Below are positions 47,092-55,789 of a DNA stretch of 64,000 bases, one piece after another. The translations under genes were made by a program, and so were the position numbers. This DNA comes from Paraburkholderia nodosa DSM 21604. Its GTDB lineage: Bacteria > Pseudomonadota > Gammaproteobacteria > Burkholderiales > Burkholderiaceae. The stretch's first letter is position 1; every line of letters starts with the position of its first letter. The notes beneath the pieces were generated by a model, which was not told the DNA's origin, did no database searches, and was given only the letters and a program-made list of their open reading frames with translations. Location: NCBI RefSeq assembly GCF_000519185.1, contig NZ_JAFA01000027.1:223-64222 (forward strand), written 5' to 3'.

Positions 47092-47143
47092 GCCTTCAGT
47101 ACGCCTTCAACAAGCCGCGCGCATGCGCGGCGCGTTGGACCCC

Positions 47144-47175
47144 AAAAAGCCCGCGGCATGGTCCGCGGGCTTTTT
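47144..47175 (+). terminator. Intrinsic terminator after lon
   Basis: A perfect 13-bp stem (AAAAAGCCCGCGG with CCGCGGGCTTTTT) and CATGGT loop, ending in a T run. Confidence 0.92.
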
Positions 47176-47296
47176 ATTTGCGTCACAATCCTTGACGTTG
47201 TGATGACAACCAGCGGTCTTTTCTGCCTTTTCCCACATGTTCGATACTCCTTCGAATAATCCCTCGAATCCCGCGCCGAATCAGGCTCAACCCCGC

Positions 47297-47325
47297 TTGA
47301 CACGGCCCTTTCGGCCCCGTTAAAT
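47297..47325 (+). promoter_or_regulatory. Strong sigma70 promoter for hupB
   Basis: A consensus TTGACA at 47297-47302 and TTAAAT at 47320-47325 are separated by exactly 17 bp. The start would be near 47332, giving a leader of about 82 nt. It is among the best -35/-10 pairs in the window, fitting the abundance of HU. The rest of the lon-hupB gap holds the lon terminator and nothing else recognised. Confidence 0.75.
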
Positions 47326-47413
47326 GAGCGGTCCCCGCGCTATGGCGGGGACGTCTATCCAATAAGTTGAACTTCTTTCTTACGATTGCCCAAACACATT
47401 CTCGGGGGCTGGA

Positions 47414-47686
47414 ATGAATAAAACGGAACTGATTGACCATATCGCGCAACAAGCCGACATTTCGAAGGCGGCTGCGGGACGCGCACTCGACGCCGTGATC
47501 GGCGGCGTCAAAGGCACGCTCAAGAAGGGCGGCTCGGTTACGCTCGTCGGCTTCGGCACGTTCGCCGTCGGCAAGCGCACCGCGCGCACGGGCCGCAATC
47601 CGCGTACTGGCGACGCGATCAAGATCAAGGCGGCGAAGGTGCCCAAATTTAGGCCTGGTAAAGCGCTGAAGGATGCGCTAAACTAG
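47414..47686 (+). CDS. hupB: DNA-binding protein HU-beta
   Basis: A 90-residue nucleoid protein. The helical dimer base (NKTELIDHIAQQADISKAAAGRALDAV in parts) and the beta-arm with GRNPRTGDAIKI, whose proline intercalates into DNA, are complete. Ends in the usual LKDALN. It follows lon, the conserved order in proteobacteria, but has its own strong promoter. Two tRNA genes follow within 60 bp and may be on the same transcript, since only a weak 7-bp stem lies between. Confidence 0.97.
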   Translation: MNKTELIDHIAQQADISKAAAGRALDAVIGGVKGTLKKGGSVTLVGFGTFAVGKRTARTGRNPRTGDAIKIKAAKVPKFRPGKALKDALN

Positions 47687-47745
47687 CGGGCTCGCTACCT
47701 GATGGGTAGCGCAGCAGAAGTCGCAGTTCAGGAAAGCATGAAGCT

Positions 47746-47821
47746 GGGTGCTTAGCTCAGTTGGTAGAGCGGCGCCCTTACAAGGCGTAGGTCGGGAGTT
47801 CGAGCCTCTCAGCACCCACCA
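47746..47821 (+). tRNA. tRNA-Val (anticodon UAC)
   Basis: A 76-nt tRNA. GGGTGCT pairs with AGCACCC, followed by A and an encoded CCA. The anticodon loop CTTACAA (47777-47783) contains TAC at 47779-47781; D arm and T arm (TTCGAGC) are intact. Confidence 0.97.
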
Positions 47822-47854
47822 CAGCTTCAGTTCCGGTACGTAGCGCACCCGCAC

Positions 47855-47931
47855 GGAGCGGTAGTTCAGTTGGTTAGAATACCGGCCTGTCACGCCGGGG
47901 GTCGCGGGTTCGAGTCCCGTCCGCTCCGCCA
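47855..47931 (+). tRNA. tRNA-Asp (anticodon GUC)
   Basis: A 77-nt tRNA. GGAGCGG pairs with CCGCTCC, followed by G and an encoded CCA. The anticodon stem CCGGC/GCCGG encloses CTGTCAC with GTC at 47889-47891. It lies 33 bp after tRNA-Val and ends just before a terminator. Confidence 0.97.
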
Positions 47932-47947
47932 AGGATATCTCGACAAG

Positions 47948-47973
47948 AAGGCGAACTCCGGTTCGCCTTTTTT
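47948..47973 (+). terminator. Intrinsic terminator of the tRNA operon
   Basis: A 9-bp stem AAGGCGAAC/GTTCGCCTT with a TCCG loop and further T residues, 16 bp after tRNA-Asp. Confidence 0.88.
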
Positions 47974-48034
47974 GTTGGCCGCTGTTGTAATATCGGGCGT
48001 TCCATTTTCTGGCGCCCTCAACGTCTGGTCACGC

Positions 48035-49981
48035 ATGCTCGACTTTTTCCGCAATCACAAACGCCTGATGATGTTCATGCTGCTCCTGGTCGTCCTGCCA
48101 GGGCTGGGCTTCGTCGGGATTCAAGGTTTCCGCGGCTTCTTCGATGAAAGCGCGAACGTCGCGAGCGTCAACGGGCACAAGATCACGCGTGTCGAATACG
48201 ACAACGCGGCGCGCCAGCAGCTCGACCAGGCCCGCCAGGTCCTCGGCGCGCAATTCGACGCGAGCATGTTCGACACGCCCCAGCACCGCAAGGACATACT
48301 CGACGGTCTGATCCAGCAGCGCGTGCTCGTGGACGAAACGCAGCGCCTGCACCTCACCGCCTCGGACGATGCCGTGCGCCGCGCGCTGCTCTCCGACCCG
48401 GTGATATCGTCGCTCAAGAATCCTGACGGCTCGATCAATCTCGACCAGTACAAGCAACTGCTCGCCATGCAGGGCATGACGCCCGAGCAGTACGACGAGC
48501 GCGTGCGCTATAGCCTCGCCATGCAGCAACTGCCGGCGTCGATCATCAGCAGCGCGTTCACGCCGAAGGCGCTCGCGCAGCAGCTCACGGGCCTCTCGGA
48601 GCAGCAGCGCGACGTGCAGGGCCTTGCGTTCCACGCGAGCGACTATGCGCCCAAGGTCCAGCCGACCGACGCGCAACTGCAGGCGTACTACGACGCGAAC
48701 AAGAACGCGTTCGCCACGCCGGCCACGGCGCAGATCCAGTATCTCGTGCTCTCGGCGGCGACGGTTGCCGCCGGCGTGCAGCCGAGCGACGCCGATCTCA
48801 AGAAGTACTACGACGACAACATCGCGCACTATCGCACGCAGGAAGAAGTGCGCGCGAGCCACATCCTGATCACGGTGCCGAAGGACGCGAGCGCCGACGT
48901 GCGCAACGCCGCGAAGCAGAAGGCCGAATCGATCCTCGCCGAAGTGAAGGCGCATCCGGATCAGTTCGCGCAGATCGCGCAGAAGGAGTCGCAGGACCCG
49001 GGTTCGGCCTCGAAGGGCGGCGACCTCGGCTACTTCGGCCCCGGCATGATCGCGGGCGGCCAGGCGTTCGACGCCGCGGTCTTCAAGCTCAAGAAGGACG
49101 AGATCAGCGACGTGATCCAGTCGGACTTCGGCTATCACATCGTCAAGGTCACGGACCTGAAGCCGGCGGTCACGAAGCCGTTCGACGATGTGAAGGCGCA
49201 GATCACGAACGACGTGAAGGCGCAGCAAGCCGCAAAATTGCTCGCCGACGCGAGCGATGGCTTCACGTCGGTGGTCTACGAGCAGGCGAAGAGCCTGCAG
49301 CCGGCCGCGGACAAGTACAAGCTGACGATCCAGACGGCCACGGTCACGCCGAAGCCGAATGCAGCGCTGCCGCCGGATAGCCCGCTGAACAACCAGAAGT
49401 TCCTCGACGCAGTTTTCGCGAGCGACTCGGTGAACCAGCACAACAACACCCAGGCGATCGACGTCGGCAACAGCACGCTGATCTCGGCTCACGTGACGAA
49501 CTACCAGCCGGCCGCCGTGCCCGCATTCGCCGCGGTCAAGGATGCGGTGCGCCAGAAGGTGGTCGCGCAGCAGGCCGCCGACATGGCGCACAAGGACGGC
49601 GAGGCCAGGCTCGCGGAACTGCAGAAGTCGAAGTCGACCGATGGTTTCTCGTCGGCGCTCAAGGTGTCGCGCAACGACGCTCAAGGGTTGCCGCCCAGCG
49701 CGCTGTCCGCCGTCTTCAAGGCCGATTCGCAGAAGCTGCCCGCTTACGTGGGCGTGGACCTCGGCAACGACGGCTATGCGATCTACCGCGTGAACAGCGT
49801 GACCAACGGTCCGGCCGCAGAAGGCCCGCGTCTGGGCGCCGCGCAGCAGCAGCTGGCCCAGGTGGACGGCCAGTCGCAGGTGCAGGCGTACCTCGACGCG
49901 TTGCGCGAGCGCGCGAAGGTGAAGCTCTACGGTTCGCTCAGTTCGGCCAGCCAGTCGGGCGACGGCGACGGCGCCCAGTAA
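48035..49981 (+). CDS. ppiD: Periplasmic chaperone / peptidyl-prolyl isomerase PpiD (SurA-like)
   Basis: A 648-residue membrane-anchored periplasmic folding factor. One N-terminal helix (about 11-30) anchors it; the SurA-like N-terminal chaperone part follows, then a parvulin domain (about 265-370) with RASHILITVP, GGDLGYFGPGMI and IQSDFGYHIVKV. The C-terminal part repeats chaperone-like helices. The start at 48035 (MLDFFRNHKRLMMF) is chosen because the frame upstream runs through tRNA-Asp. Acts with SecYEG on outer-membrane and exported proteins. Confidence 0.93.
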   Translation: MLDFFRNHKRLMMFMLLLVVLPGLGFVGIQGFRGFFDESANVASVNGHKITRVEYDNAARQQLDQARQVLGAQFDASMFDTPQHRKDILDGLIQQRVLVDETQRLHLTASDDAVRRALLSDPVISSLKNPDGSINLDQYKQLLAMQGMTPEQYDERVRYSLAMQQLPASIISSAFTPKALAQQLTGLSEQQRDVQGLAFHASDYAPKVQPTDAQLQAYYDANKNAFATPATAQIQYLVLSAATVAAGVQPSDADLKKYYDDNIAHYRTQEEVRASHILITVPKDASADVRNAAKQKAESILAEVKAHPDQFAQIAQKESQDPGSASKGGDLGYFGPGMIAGGQAFDAAVFKLKKDEISDVIQSDFGYHIVKVTDLKPAVTKPFDDVKAQITNDVKAQQAAKLLADASDGFTSVVYEQAKSLQPAADKYKLTIQTATVTPKPNAALPPDSPLNNQKFLDAVFASDSVNQHNNTQAIDVGNSTLISAHVTNYQPAAVPAFAAVKDAVRQKVVAQQAADMAHKDGEARLAELQKSKSTDGFSSALKVSRNDAQGLPPSALSAVFKADSQKLPAYVGVDLGNDGYAIYRVNSVTNGPAAEGPRLGAAQQQLAQVDGQSQVQAYLDALRERAKVKLYGSLSSASQSGDGDGAQ

Positions 49982-50024
49982 GCCCGACCCGCATCAGCCC
50001 GCCGGCGTCGAGAGCCGGCACAAA

Positions 50025-50054
50025 AAAAGCCCCGCGAAACGTCGCGGGGCTTTT
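50025..50054. terminator. Bidirectional intrinsic terminator after ppiD
   Basis: A perfect 13-bp stem AAAAGCCCCGCGA/TCGCGGGGCTTTT with an AACG loop, flanked by A and T runs; lies between convergent ppiD and the lipoprotein gene. Confidence 0.92.
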
Positions 50055-50074
50055 GCGTTCTGGCGAGCGCGAAA

Positions 50075-50422
50075 TCAGAGGCAGGCGCTGATGTCGCTGG
50101 TGGCGTCTCCACCGGCGCCGCCGCCGGAGCGGAAGCCGACCCACGTCTTCGCGCTGGCGCTCCATGCCGGGCGCACCGTCGCCGCTGCGCCGTTAGGCGG
50201 CTGCTGGCCAGGGACGTAGACGTCGACAGCCTGGCCGTTGGCGAGCACGGACTGCGAGACGACTTGCTGCTGCGACTTGTCGGCCCACTTTTGCGCGATG
50301 CATTGCGCAACCGTCGCAGGCGGTTGTTGGCTCGTGCCGACGGACTGCGCTCCGCTCGGCATTGGCTGATTGGCGCAGGCAGCCAGTGCTGCCGTAACGA
50401 CAATGAGAGGTAAATATTTCAC
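50075..50422 (-). CDS. Small lipoprotein of unknown function
   Basis: A 115-residue protein starting at GTG with AGGAAG upstream. The signal ends in a lipobox (LAAC, Cys16), so the mature N-terminus should be lipid-anchored. The body is Gln/Ala/Gly-rich with VAQCIAQKWADKSQQQV and a conserved-looking VDVYVPGQ segment, and a second cysteine near the end. A Gly-rich loop (RSGGGAGGDATS) precedes the tail. No enzymatic motif. Confidence 0.8.
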   Translation of the reverse strand: MKYLPLIVVTAALAACANQPMPSGAQSVGTSQQPPATVAQCIAQKWADKSQQQVVSQSVLANGQAVDVYVPGQQPPNGAAATVRPAWSASAKTWVGFRSGGGAGGDATSDISACL

Positions 50423-50627
50423 GCTTCTTCCTCCAGTCAGGGTCGGTCGGATTCAGGCAGCGAAGCCTCTCGGGCCCGCATGTCTGATGCAAAAGGTGGC
50501 CAATGGCGAGACGCAGTTGCCCGCCGCCACGCTGCCTGAGAGGCTCGAGCGGCTTGAACGCGCCAAGGGCTGCGCGCTGGGAAAGGGCGCCCGGTGAGGG
50601 TGCCCGCACGTTTGCCCAGCTGCCGCC

Positions 50628-51401
50628 TCAGCGTCGCACGCCGCTGCCGAGCAGCGGCTTGAGCGTTGGCCACACATTGTCGAGCAGCAAAGGCTGTGCC
50701 TGCTGGGTAGGATGGATCTGATCGGCCTGGAAGAGTTCGGGCTTGTCGGCGAGGCCGGCGAGCAGAAAGGGCACGAGCGGCACGTTCAGTTCTTTTGCAA
50801 GCCGCTCGTAGATGGCGTGGAAGTCACGCGTATAGTCGACCCCGTAGTTGGGCGGCACGTACATGCCGATGAGCACGGGTTTCGCGCCGCCCTTGCGGAT
50901 CTGCGCGACGATGGCGCGCAGATTGCTGTCCGTCGTCGTGAGCGGCACGCCGCGCAGTGCGTCGTTTGCGCCCAGTTCGACGATCACGATCGCGGGCTTG
51001 ATGCGCTGCATGACGAGCGGCAGGCGCGTGAGTCCGCCGCTGGTCGTGTCCCCGCTGATGCTCGCATTCGCAACGTTATAATCGATCCGCTCACTGGCGA
51101 GCCGCTGGCGCAGCAGGGCCACCCAGCCCGTATCGCGCGGCAGGCCGTATTCGGCGGAAAGGCTGTCGCCGAGTACGACGACGTTCGGTTTTGCCGTGGC
51201 AGCGGGGTTCGTCGCCGCGTTGGCCGTGGAAACGGGCGAGGCCGCGAGCGCGGTGCCGGTCATGCCACATAAGGCGCCGAGCAGGGCAACGGCGGTCAAG
51301 GTCGCGATAGCGGCAAACGCGCTGAAGCGGGACGAAGCGCGGGAAAGGGCGGCGCGCCGCGCGGCGCGCTTCTGGTTCACGGCTAACCTGTGCATCATCA
51401 T
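50628..51401 (-). CDS. tesA: SGNH-type arylesterase / lysophospholipase TesA
   Basis: A 257-residue exported esterase. A basic N-terminus and hydrophobic segment (about 27-53) form a signal peptide ending near ALA. The SGNH blocks are complete: nucleophile Ser80 in GDSLS, Gly in the SGGLTR block, Asn146 in GANDALRG, and Asp227/His230 in DQIH. In E. coli TesA hydrolyses thioesters and lysophospholipids in the periplasm. Three ATGs in a row at the start (51401, 51398, 51395) leave the exact first residue open. It diverges from ybbA with only 6 bp between start codons. Confidence 0.9.
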   Translation of the reverse strand: MMMHRLAVNQKRAARRAALSRASSRFSAFAAIATLTAVALLGALCGMTGTALAASPVSTANAATNPAATAKPNVVVLGDSLSAEYGLPRDTGWVALLRQRLASERIDYNVANASISGDTTSGGLTRLPLVMQRIKPAIVIVELGANDALRGVPLTTTDSNLRAIVAQIRKGGAKPVLIGMYVPPNYGVDYTRDFHAIYERLAKELNVPLVPFLLAGLADKPELFQADQIHPTQQAQPLLLDNVWPTLKPLLGSGVRR

Positions 51402-51407
51402 GTGCGA

Positions 51408-52148
51408 ATGAATAGCGATCCAGTCATCGAAGTACGGGGTTTGAGCAAGCGGGTCACCGACGCCACCGGCGAGCTGACGATCCTCGACGGCATCGACCTC
51501 ACCGTGCAGGCGGGCGGGAGCGTGGCGATCGTCGGCGCGTCCGGCTCCGGCAAGTCGACGCTGCTCGGCCTGCTGGCCGGCCTCGACAGCGCGAGCGCCG
51601 GTTCGGTGCGCCTGCTAGGCCATGAGCTTACCGGCATGGCCGAAGATCAGCGCGCGGCGCTGCGCAACGGCTCGGTGGGCTTCGTGTTCCAGTCGTTCCA
51701 GTTGATGCCGCATCTCACCGCTTTGGAGAACGTCGCGCTGCCGCTCGAACTGCAGGGCGGCATGTCGACGCGTGATGCTTTCTCCCGCGCGCGCACGCTG
51801 CTCGAGCGCGTGGGTCTTGCCGAGCGCACGGGCCACTACCCGAAGCTGCTCTCGGGCGGCGAGCAGCAACGCGTGGCGCTCGCCCGCGCGTTCGTGACGA
51901 GCCCCGCCGTGCTGTTCGCCGACGAGCCCACCGGCAGTCTCGACGCCGCCACGGGCCACGCCGTCATCGACCTGATGTTCGAACTCAATCGCGCCAACGG
52001 CGCGACGCTCGTGCTCGTCACCCACGACGTCGATCTCGCGCAGCGCTGTGACGCCATCATCACGATCGAGGCTGGCCACCGCGTGCCCAACGCGCCGCAT
52101 GGCGCGGCAGCCTCGCGCAACGCGAGCAATGTCGAAGCCGGGCGTTAG
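51408..52148 (+). CDS. ABC transporter ATP-binding protein YbbA-like
   Basis: A 246-residue ABC ATPase of the LolD/MacB/YbbA class. Walker A is GASGSGKST, the signature LSGGEQQRVALARAF and Walker B VLFADEPTGSLD, followed by THDVDLAQRC. The pairing with divergent tesA matches E. coli ybbA-tesA. The permease YbbP, normally next, is absent: pgi converges from the right after 54 bp. The ATG at 51408 is taken over a GTG at 51390, which would overlap tesA. Confidence 0.88.
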   Translation: MNSDPVIEVRGLSKRVTDATGELTILDGIDLTVQAGGSVAIVGASGSGKSTLLGLLAGLDSASAGSVRLLGHELTGMAEDQRAALRNGSVGFVFQSFQLMPHLTALENVALPLELQGGMSTRDAFSRARTLLERVGLAERTGHYPKLLSGGEQQRVALARAFVTSPAVLFADEPTGSLDAATGHAVIDLMFELNRANGATLVLVTHDVDLAQRCDAIITIEAGHRVPNAPHGAAASRNASNVEAGR

Positions 52149-52163
52149 CGCCTGACCATCGAA

Positions 52164-52190
52164 CGGCGTGCGCAGCGCATGCGCACGCCG
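52164..52190. terminator. Candidate bidirectional hairpin between ybbA and pgi
   Basis: An 11-bp stem (CGGCGTGCGCA with its complement) and GCGCA loop between convergent stop codons; no T run, so termination efficiency is uncertain. Confidence 0.5.
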
Positions 52191-52202
52191 CCTCTGCCCG
52201 AT

Positions 52203-53822
52203 TTAGCGCTTGAGCGCCGCGCGGGCGCGCGCGATCAGCGCGGCCGTGGACGAATCGTGCCGCTTCACATCGGCGCTTGCCGCGTTCAGGTCGGCTTCGA
52301 CCACCTTGCCGAGGATCTTGCCGAGTTCCACGCCCCACTGGTCGAACGGGTTGATGTCCCACACGGAAGCCTGCACGAGCACCTTGTGCTCATAGAGCGC
52401 GATGATCGCGCCGAGCGAGCGCGCGGTGAGCGCGTCGACGAGCAGCGTGGTGGTCGGCCGGTTGCCGGGGAACATGATGTGCGGCACGAGTTCGGGCTTG
52501 TCCGGGCCCGCGATCTTGCGCGCTTCTTCCTCGGTGCGGCCAAGCATCAGCGCCTCGCTCTGCGCAAAGCAGTTCGCGAGCAGCTTCGGTTGATGGTCGG
52601 CCAGCGGATGCTCGGGCGTGAGCACGGCGATGAAGTCGATCGGCACGATCGTCGTACCTTGGTGCAGCATCTGGAAGAACGCGTGCTGGCCGTTCGTGCC
52701 GGGCTCGCCCCAGGTGATCGCCGAGGTCGCGTAATCGACGAACTTGCCGTCGAGGCGCGCCGACTTGCCGTTGCTCTCCATTTCGAGTTGCTGGAGATAC
52801 GAAGGCAGGAAGTGCAACGCTTCGGAGTAGGGCGCAACGAGATAGCTCTGCGAGCCGAAGAAGTTGCGATACCAGACACCGATCATGCCGAGCAGCACGG
52901 GCAGGTTCTTCTCCAGCGGCGCTTCGCGGAAGTGCTTGTCCATGTCGTGCGCGCCGGCGAGCAGTTCGTCGAACTGCTGCGGCCCGATGGCGATCATGAT
53001 CGAGAGGCCCACGGCCGACCACAACGAGTAGCGGCCGCCGACCCAGTCCCACATCTCGAACACGTTTTCCCTGGCGATGCCGAACTTTACGACTTCGGCC
53101 GGATTGGCCGAGACGCCCACGAAGTGCTTCGCGAGTTCGCCTTCCGGGCAGCCGTGTTTCACGAACCAGTCGCGCATCGACAGCGCGTTGGTCATGGTTT
53201 CGAGCGTCGTGAACGTCTTCGAGACGATGATCGCCAGCGTCTCTTCCGGATCGATGTTTTCGATCGTCCGCCACAGGTCCGCGCCGTCGACGTTCGAGAC
53301 GAAGTGCGAGGTGATCTCGGGTAGTTCGAGATGCTTGAGCGCGTGCACGACCATTTTCGGCCCGAGATCCGAGCCGCCGATGCCGATATTCACGACATGG
53401 CGGATGCGCTTGCCCGTGTAGCCGGTCCACGCGCCGCTGCGCACGGCGTCGGCGAACTTCGCCATCTTCGCGCGCTCGGCCGCGATCTGGGCGTGGAACG
53501 GGGCGTCGGCTTCGGTGGCGCGCAAGGCGGTGTGCAGCGCCGCGCGGCCTTCAGTCGGGTTGACGACTTCGCCCTTGAACATCGCATCGCGGCGCGCTTC
53601 CACGCCGGCCTCGCGAGCGAGCTGCACGAGCAGCTTGAGCGTGGCGTCGGTGATGCGGTTCTTCGAGAAGTCGGCGCCGAGACCGGCGCCTGCGAACGTG
53701 AAGCGTTCGGCGCGCGTCGGCGCCGGGTCGTTGGCGGGGGCGAACCAGTCGCGCAGCTTTTCGTCGCGGATCTGTTCGTAATGCGTCTGTAGCGCGGACC
53801 AGGCGGGGAGCGGATTCGTCAT
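52203..53822 (-). CDS. pgi: Glucose-6-phosphate isomerase
   Basis: A 539-residue enzyme interconverting glucose-6-phosphate and fructose-6-phosphate. Family signatures include NIGIGGSDLGPKMV (sugar-phosphate loop), VSKTFTTLET, WDWVGGRYSLWSAVGLSI with the catalytic Arg, GEPGTNGQHAFFQMLHQG with the catalytic His, and the C-terminal WDINPFDQWGVELGK lysine. Length slightly shorter than E. coli Pgi but complete. Single gene; converges with ybbA. Confidence 0.97.
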   Translation of the reverse strand: MTNPLPAWSALQTHYEQIRDEKLRDWFAPANDPAPTRAERFTFAGAGLGADFSKNRITDATLKLLVQLAREAGVEARRDAMFKGEVVNPTEGRAALHTALRATEADAPFHAQIAAERAKMAKFADAVRSGAWTGYTGKRIRHVVNIGIGGSDLGPKMVVHALKHLELPEITSHFVSNVDGADLWRTIENIDPEETLAIIVSKTFTTLETMTNALSMRDWFVKHGCPEGELAKHFVGVSANPAEVVKFGIARENVFEMWDWVGGRYSLWSAVGLSIMIAIGPQQFDELLAGAHDMDKHFREAPLEKNLPVLLGMIGVWYRNFFGSQSYLVAPYSEALHFLPSYLQQLEMESNGKSARLDGKFVDYATSAITWGEPGTNGQHAFFQMLHQGTTIVPIDFIAVLTPEHPLADHQPKLLANCFAQSEALMLGRTEEEARKIAGPDKPELVPHIMFPGNRPTTTLLVDALTARSLGAIIALYEHKVLVQASVWDINPFDQWGVELGKILGKVVEADLNAASADVKRHDSSTAALIARARAALKR

Positions 53823-54076
53823 GTTCGTCTAGCGAGGGATCACGAATGGAGGGCGGCAGGTGCGGTTCGCCGGTCAGGCCGAACGCGCGCTTCGCGCGCC
53901 GCGGGGAAGCACGGGCCGCCTCCGGTGGAAGACGGCGTGCGGAGGATCAGTATAGCGGCCTCGCGCGACACTGCGCAGCGTTGTGATACCTGCGGCCGTG
54001 CAAGGCGCGGGAGGTGGGACGAGCGTGGGTGTGAAGCAAGCCGCGTGCCGCGCGAGCGGGCGTGCGGGATGCACCC

Positions 54077-55669
54077 TCAGGCTGCATAAGTCGGCGCGTA
54101 AAAGAGTCGGTTCATCAGCTGGCGCACGGCTGGCGCGAGTTCGCCCGCCGTGAGACCCGCGGGACCGTCGCCTTGAGCGCACAGTGTGTCGGCGGCGAGG
54201 CCGTGCAGGTAGACGCCCGCGAGCGCCGCCTCGTAGGGCGGCACGCGCTGGGCCAGCAGCGCGCCGATCATGCCGCCGAGCACGTCGCCGGTGCCGCCCG
54301 TGGCGAGGCCTGCGTTGCCGGTGGGGTTGACGGCGACGCGGCCGTCGGGCGCGGCGATCACGGTGCCGCTGCCCTTGAGCACGGCAACCGCCGCGTAGCG
54401 GTCGGCAAGTGCTCGCGCTGCGGCGAGGCGGTCGCGCTGTACCTGGGCGGTGTCGCAGCCGAGCAGGCGCGCCGCTTCGAGCGGATGCGGTGTGAGCACG
54501 CAAGGCGCCCCGCGCGCGGCGGCCGACTGCGCGACGTGCGCCGCGAGCGCCTCGTCGCGCGCGACGAGATTGAGCGCATCGGCATCGAGGAGCACGGGGG
54601 CGTGCAGGCGCAGGATGGCGTCAACGAGCTGGCGCGCCGACGCGCTGCCGCCCATGCCGCAGCCCGCGGCGACGGCGTCCATCGCGCCGAGCGCGAGTTT
54701 GGCCGCCGCGTGCAGCATGAGTTCGGGGTGCGGGGCGTCGTAGGGCGGCGCGTCGCTGCCGAGAAAGCCCACGTGAACCTTGCCCGCGCCGGTGAGCAGC
54801 GCCGCGCGCGCCGCGAGAATCGGCGCGCCGCACATACCCGTGTCGCCGCCCACGACGGCGAGCGTGCCGAACGTGCCCTTGTGGGTGGCGAAGTCGCGTG
54901 CGGGCAGCGCGGCGGCGAAGAGCGCGGGCGCGTTCAGGCGCCCGGCGCCCGGCGTGCCTTCGGTGTCGATGCCGATCGGCGCGACCGCGACCGCGCCTGC
55001 GTAGTCGCGCCCGACACCCGTGTACAGGCCGGGTTTGGCGGCGATGAAGGTCACGGTATGGGTCGCGCGCACCGCCGGGCCGCTGCCGACCACGTTGCCG
55101 GTGTCGCTGTCGAGGCCGCTCGGCACGTCGAGCGCGAGCACATGGCCATGGCTGCGCGCGCGTGCCGAGAGCATCTCGGCGAGTTCGGCGAACACGCCTT
55201 CGAGCCCGCGCGCGAGGCCGATGCCGAACATCCCGTCGACGAGCCAGCCGTAAGCGTCGAACGATGCGGGCGCCGACGCGGCGATGGGCACGCCCGCCGC
55301 GCGCGCCTCGGCGAGCGCCCAGCACGCGTCGTCGGGCTTGACCTCGACGGGCATGCAAACTTCCACTGCGACGCCCGCGCGATGCAGTTCGGTGGCGACG
55401 ACGAGGGCGTCACCACCGTTGTTGCCAGGCCCGGCGGCGAACCAGACGGGCTTGTCGCTCGCCGACGAGGGCGCATGCGCGAGCTGCTCGCTCAGGAAGT
55501 GCGCGGCGGCGGCGCCTGCGCGCGCCATGAGCGCGTGAGCAGGCAGAGCCGACTGCGCTGCGACTTCGGCCTTGCGCAACTGTTCGACGGCAAGCAGCGG
55601 GACCGCACGATCGTGCGGGTAGACGAGCACCGGTTGCCCGGTGCCAGAGGAGTGTGGAGCGTGCGTCAT
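54077..55669 (-). CDS. nnr: Bifunctional NAD(P)HX epimerase / dehydratase
   Basis: A 530-residue fusion that repairs damaged (hydrated) NADH and NADPH. The N-terminal YjeF_N epimerase domain (about 1-230) has AGPGNNGGDALV and DVPSGLDSDTG; the C-terminal dehydratase domain (about 240-525) has KGTFGTLAVVGGD, CGMGG and the catalytic NAGLATGGTGDVLGGMIG. The fused arrangement is normal for bacterial NnrE-NnrD. The start at 55669 is the first ATG matching homologue length; no clear ribosome site. Upstream gene on the same strand is a dadA-like oxidoreductase. Confidence 0.93.
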   Translation of the reverse strand: MTHAPHSSGTGQPVLVYPHDRAVPLLAVEQLRKAEVAAQSALPAHALMARAGAAAAHFLSEQLAHAPSSASDKPVWFAAGPGNNGGDALVVATELHRAGVAVEVCMPVEVKPDDACWALAEARAAGVPIAASAPASFDAYGWLVDGMFGIGLARGLEGVFAELAEMLSARARSHGHVLALDVPSGLDSDTGNVVGSGPAVRATHTVTFIAAKPGLYTGVGRDYAGAVAVAPIGIDTEGTPGAGRLNAPALFAAALPARDFATHKGTFGTLAVVGGDTGMCGAPILAARAALLTGAGKVHVGFLGSDAPPYDAPHPELMLHAAAKLALGAMDAVAAGCGMGGSASARQLVDAILRLHAPVLLDADALNLVARDEALAAHVAQSAAARGAPCVLTPHPLEAARLLGCDTAQVQRDRLAAARALADRYAAVAVLKGSGTVIAAPDGRVAVNPTGNAGLATGGTGDVLGGMIGALLAQRVPPYEAALAGVYLHGLAADTLCAQGDGPAGLTAGELAPAVRQLMNRLFYAPTYAA

Positions 55670-55789
55670 GACGATGCGGTCCAGAGAGGCGACATCGCAA
55701 CGATACCCGAGCAAGCGCTCAGACGGCACGCCCCAGGCGCGCGGTGGACGGGCGCGGCGGCGCGGCAACGCCGCACACGCGAGCGCCGC

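Noticed and set aside
47746..47931. tRNA-Val/tRNA-Asp pair as a site for an integrated element
   Set aside because: No integrase, no duplicated tRNA 3' end and uninterrupted core genes on both sides.
47870..48034. Upstream extension of ppiD
   Set aside because: Runs through tRNA-Asp and its terminator; the PpiD anchor sequence begins at 48035.
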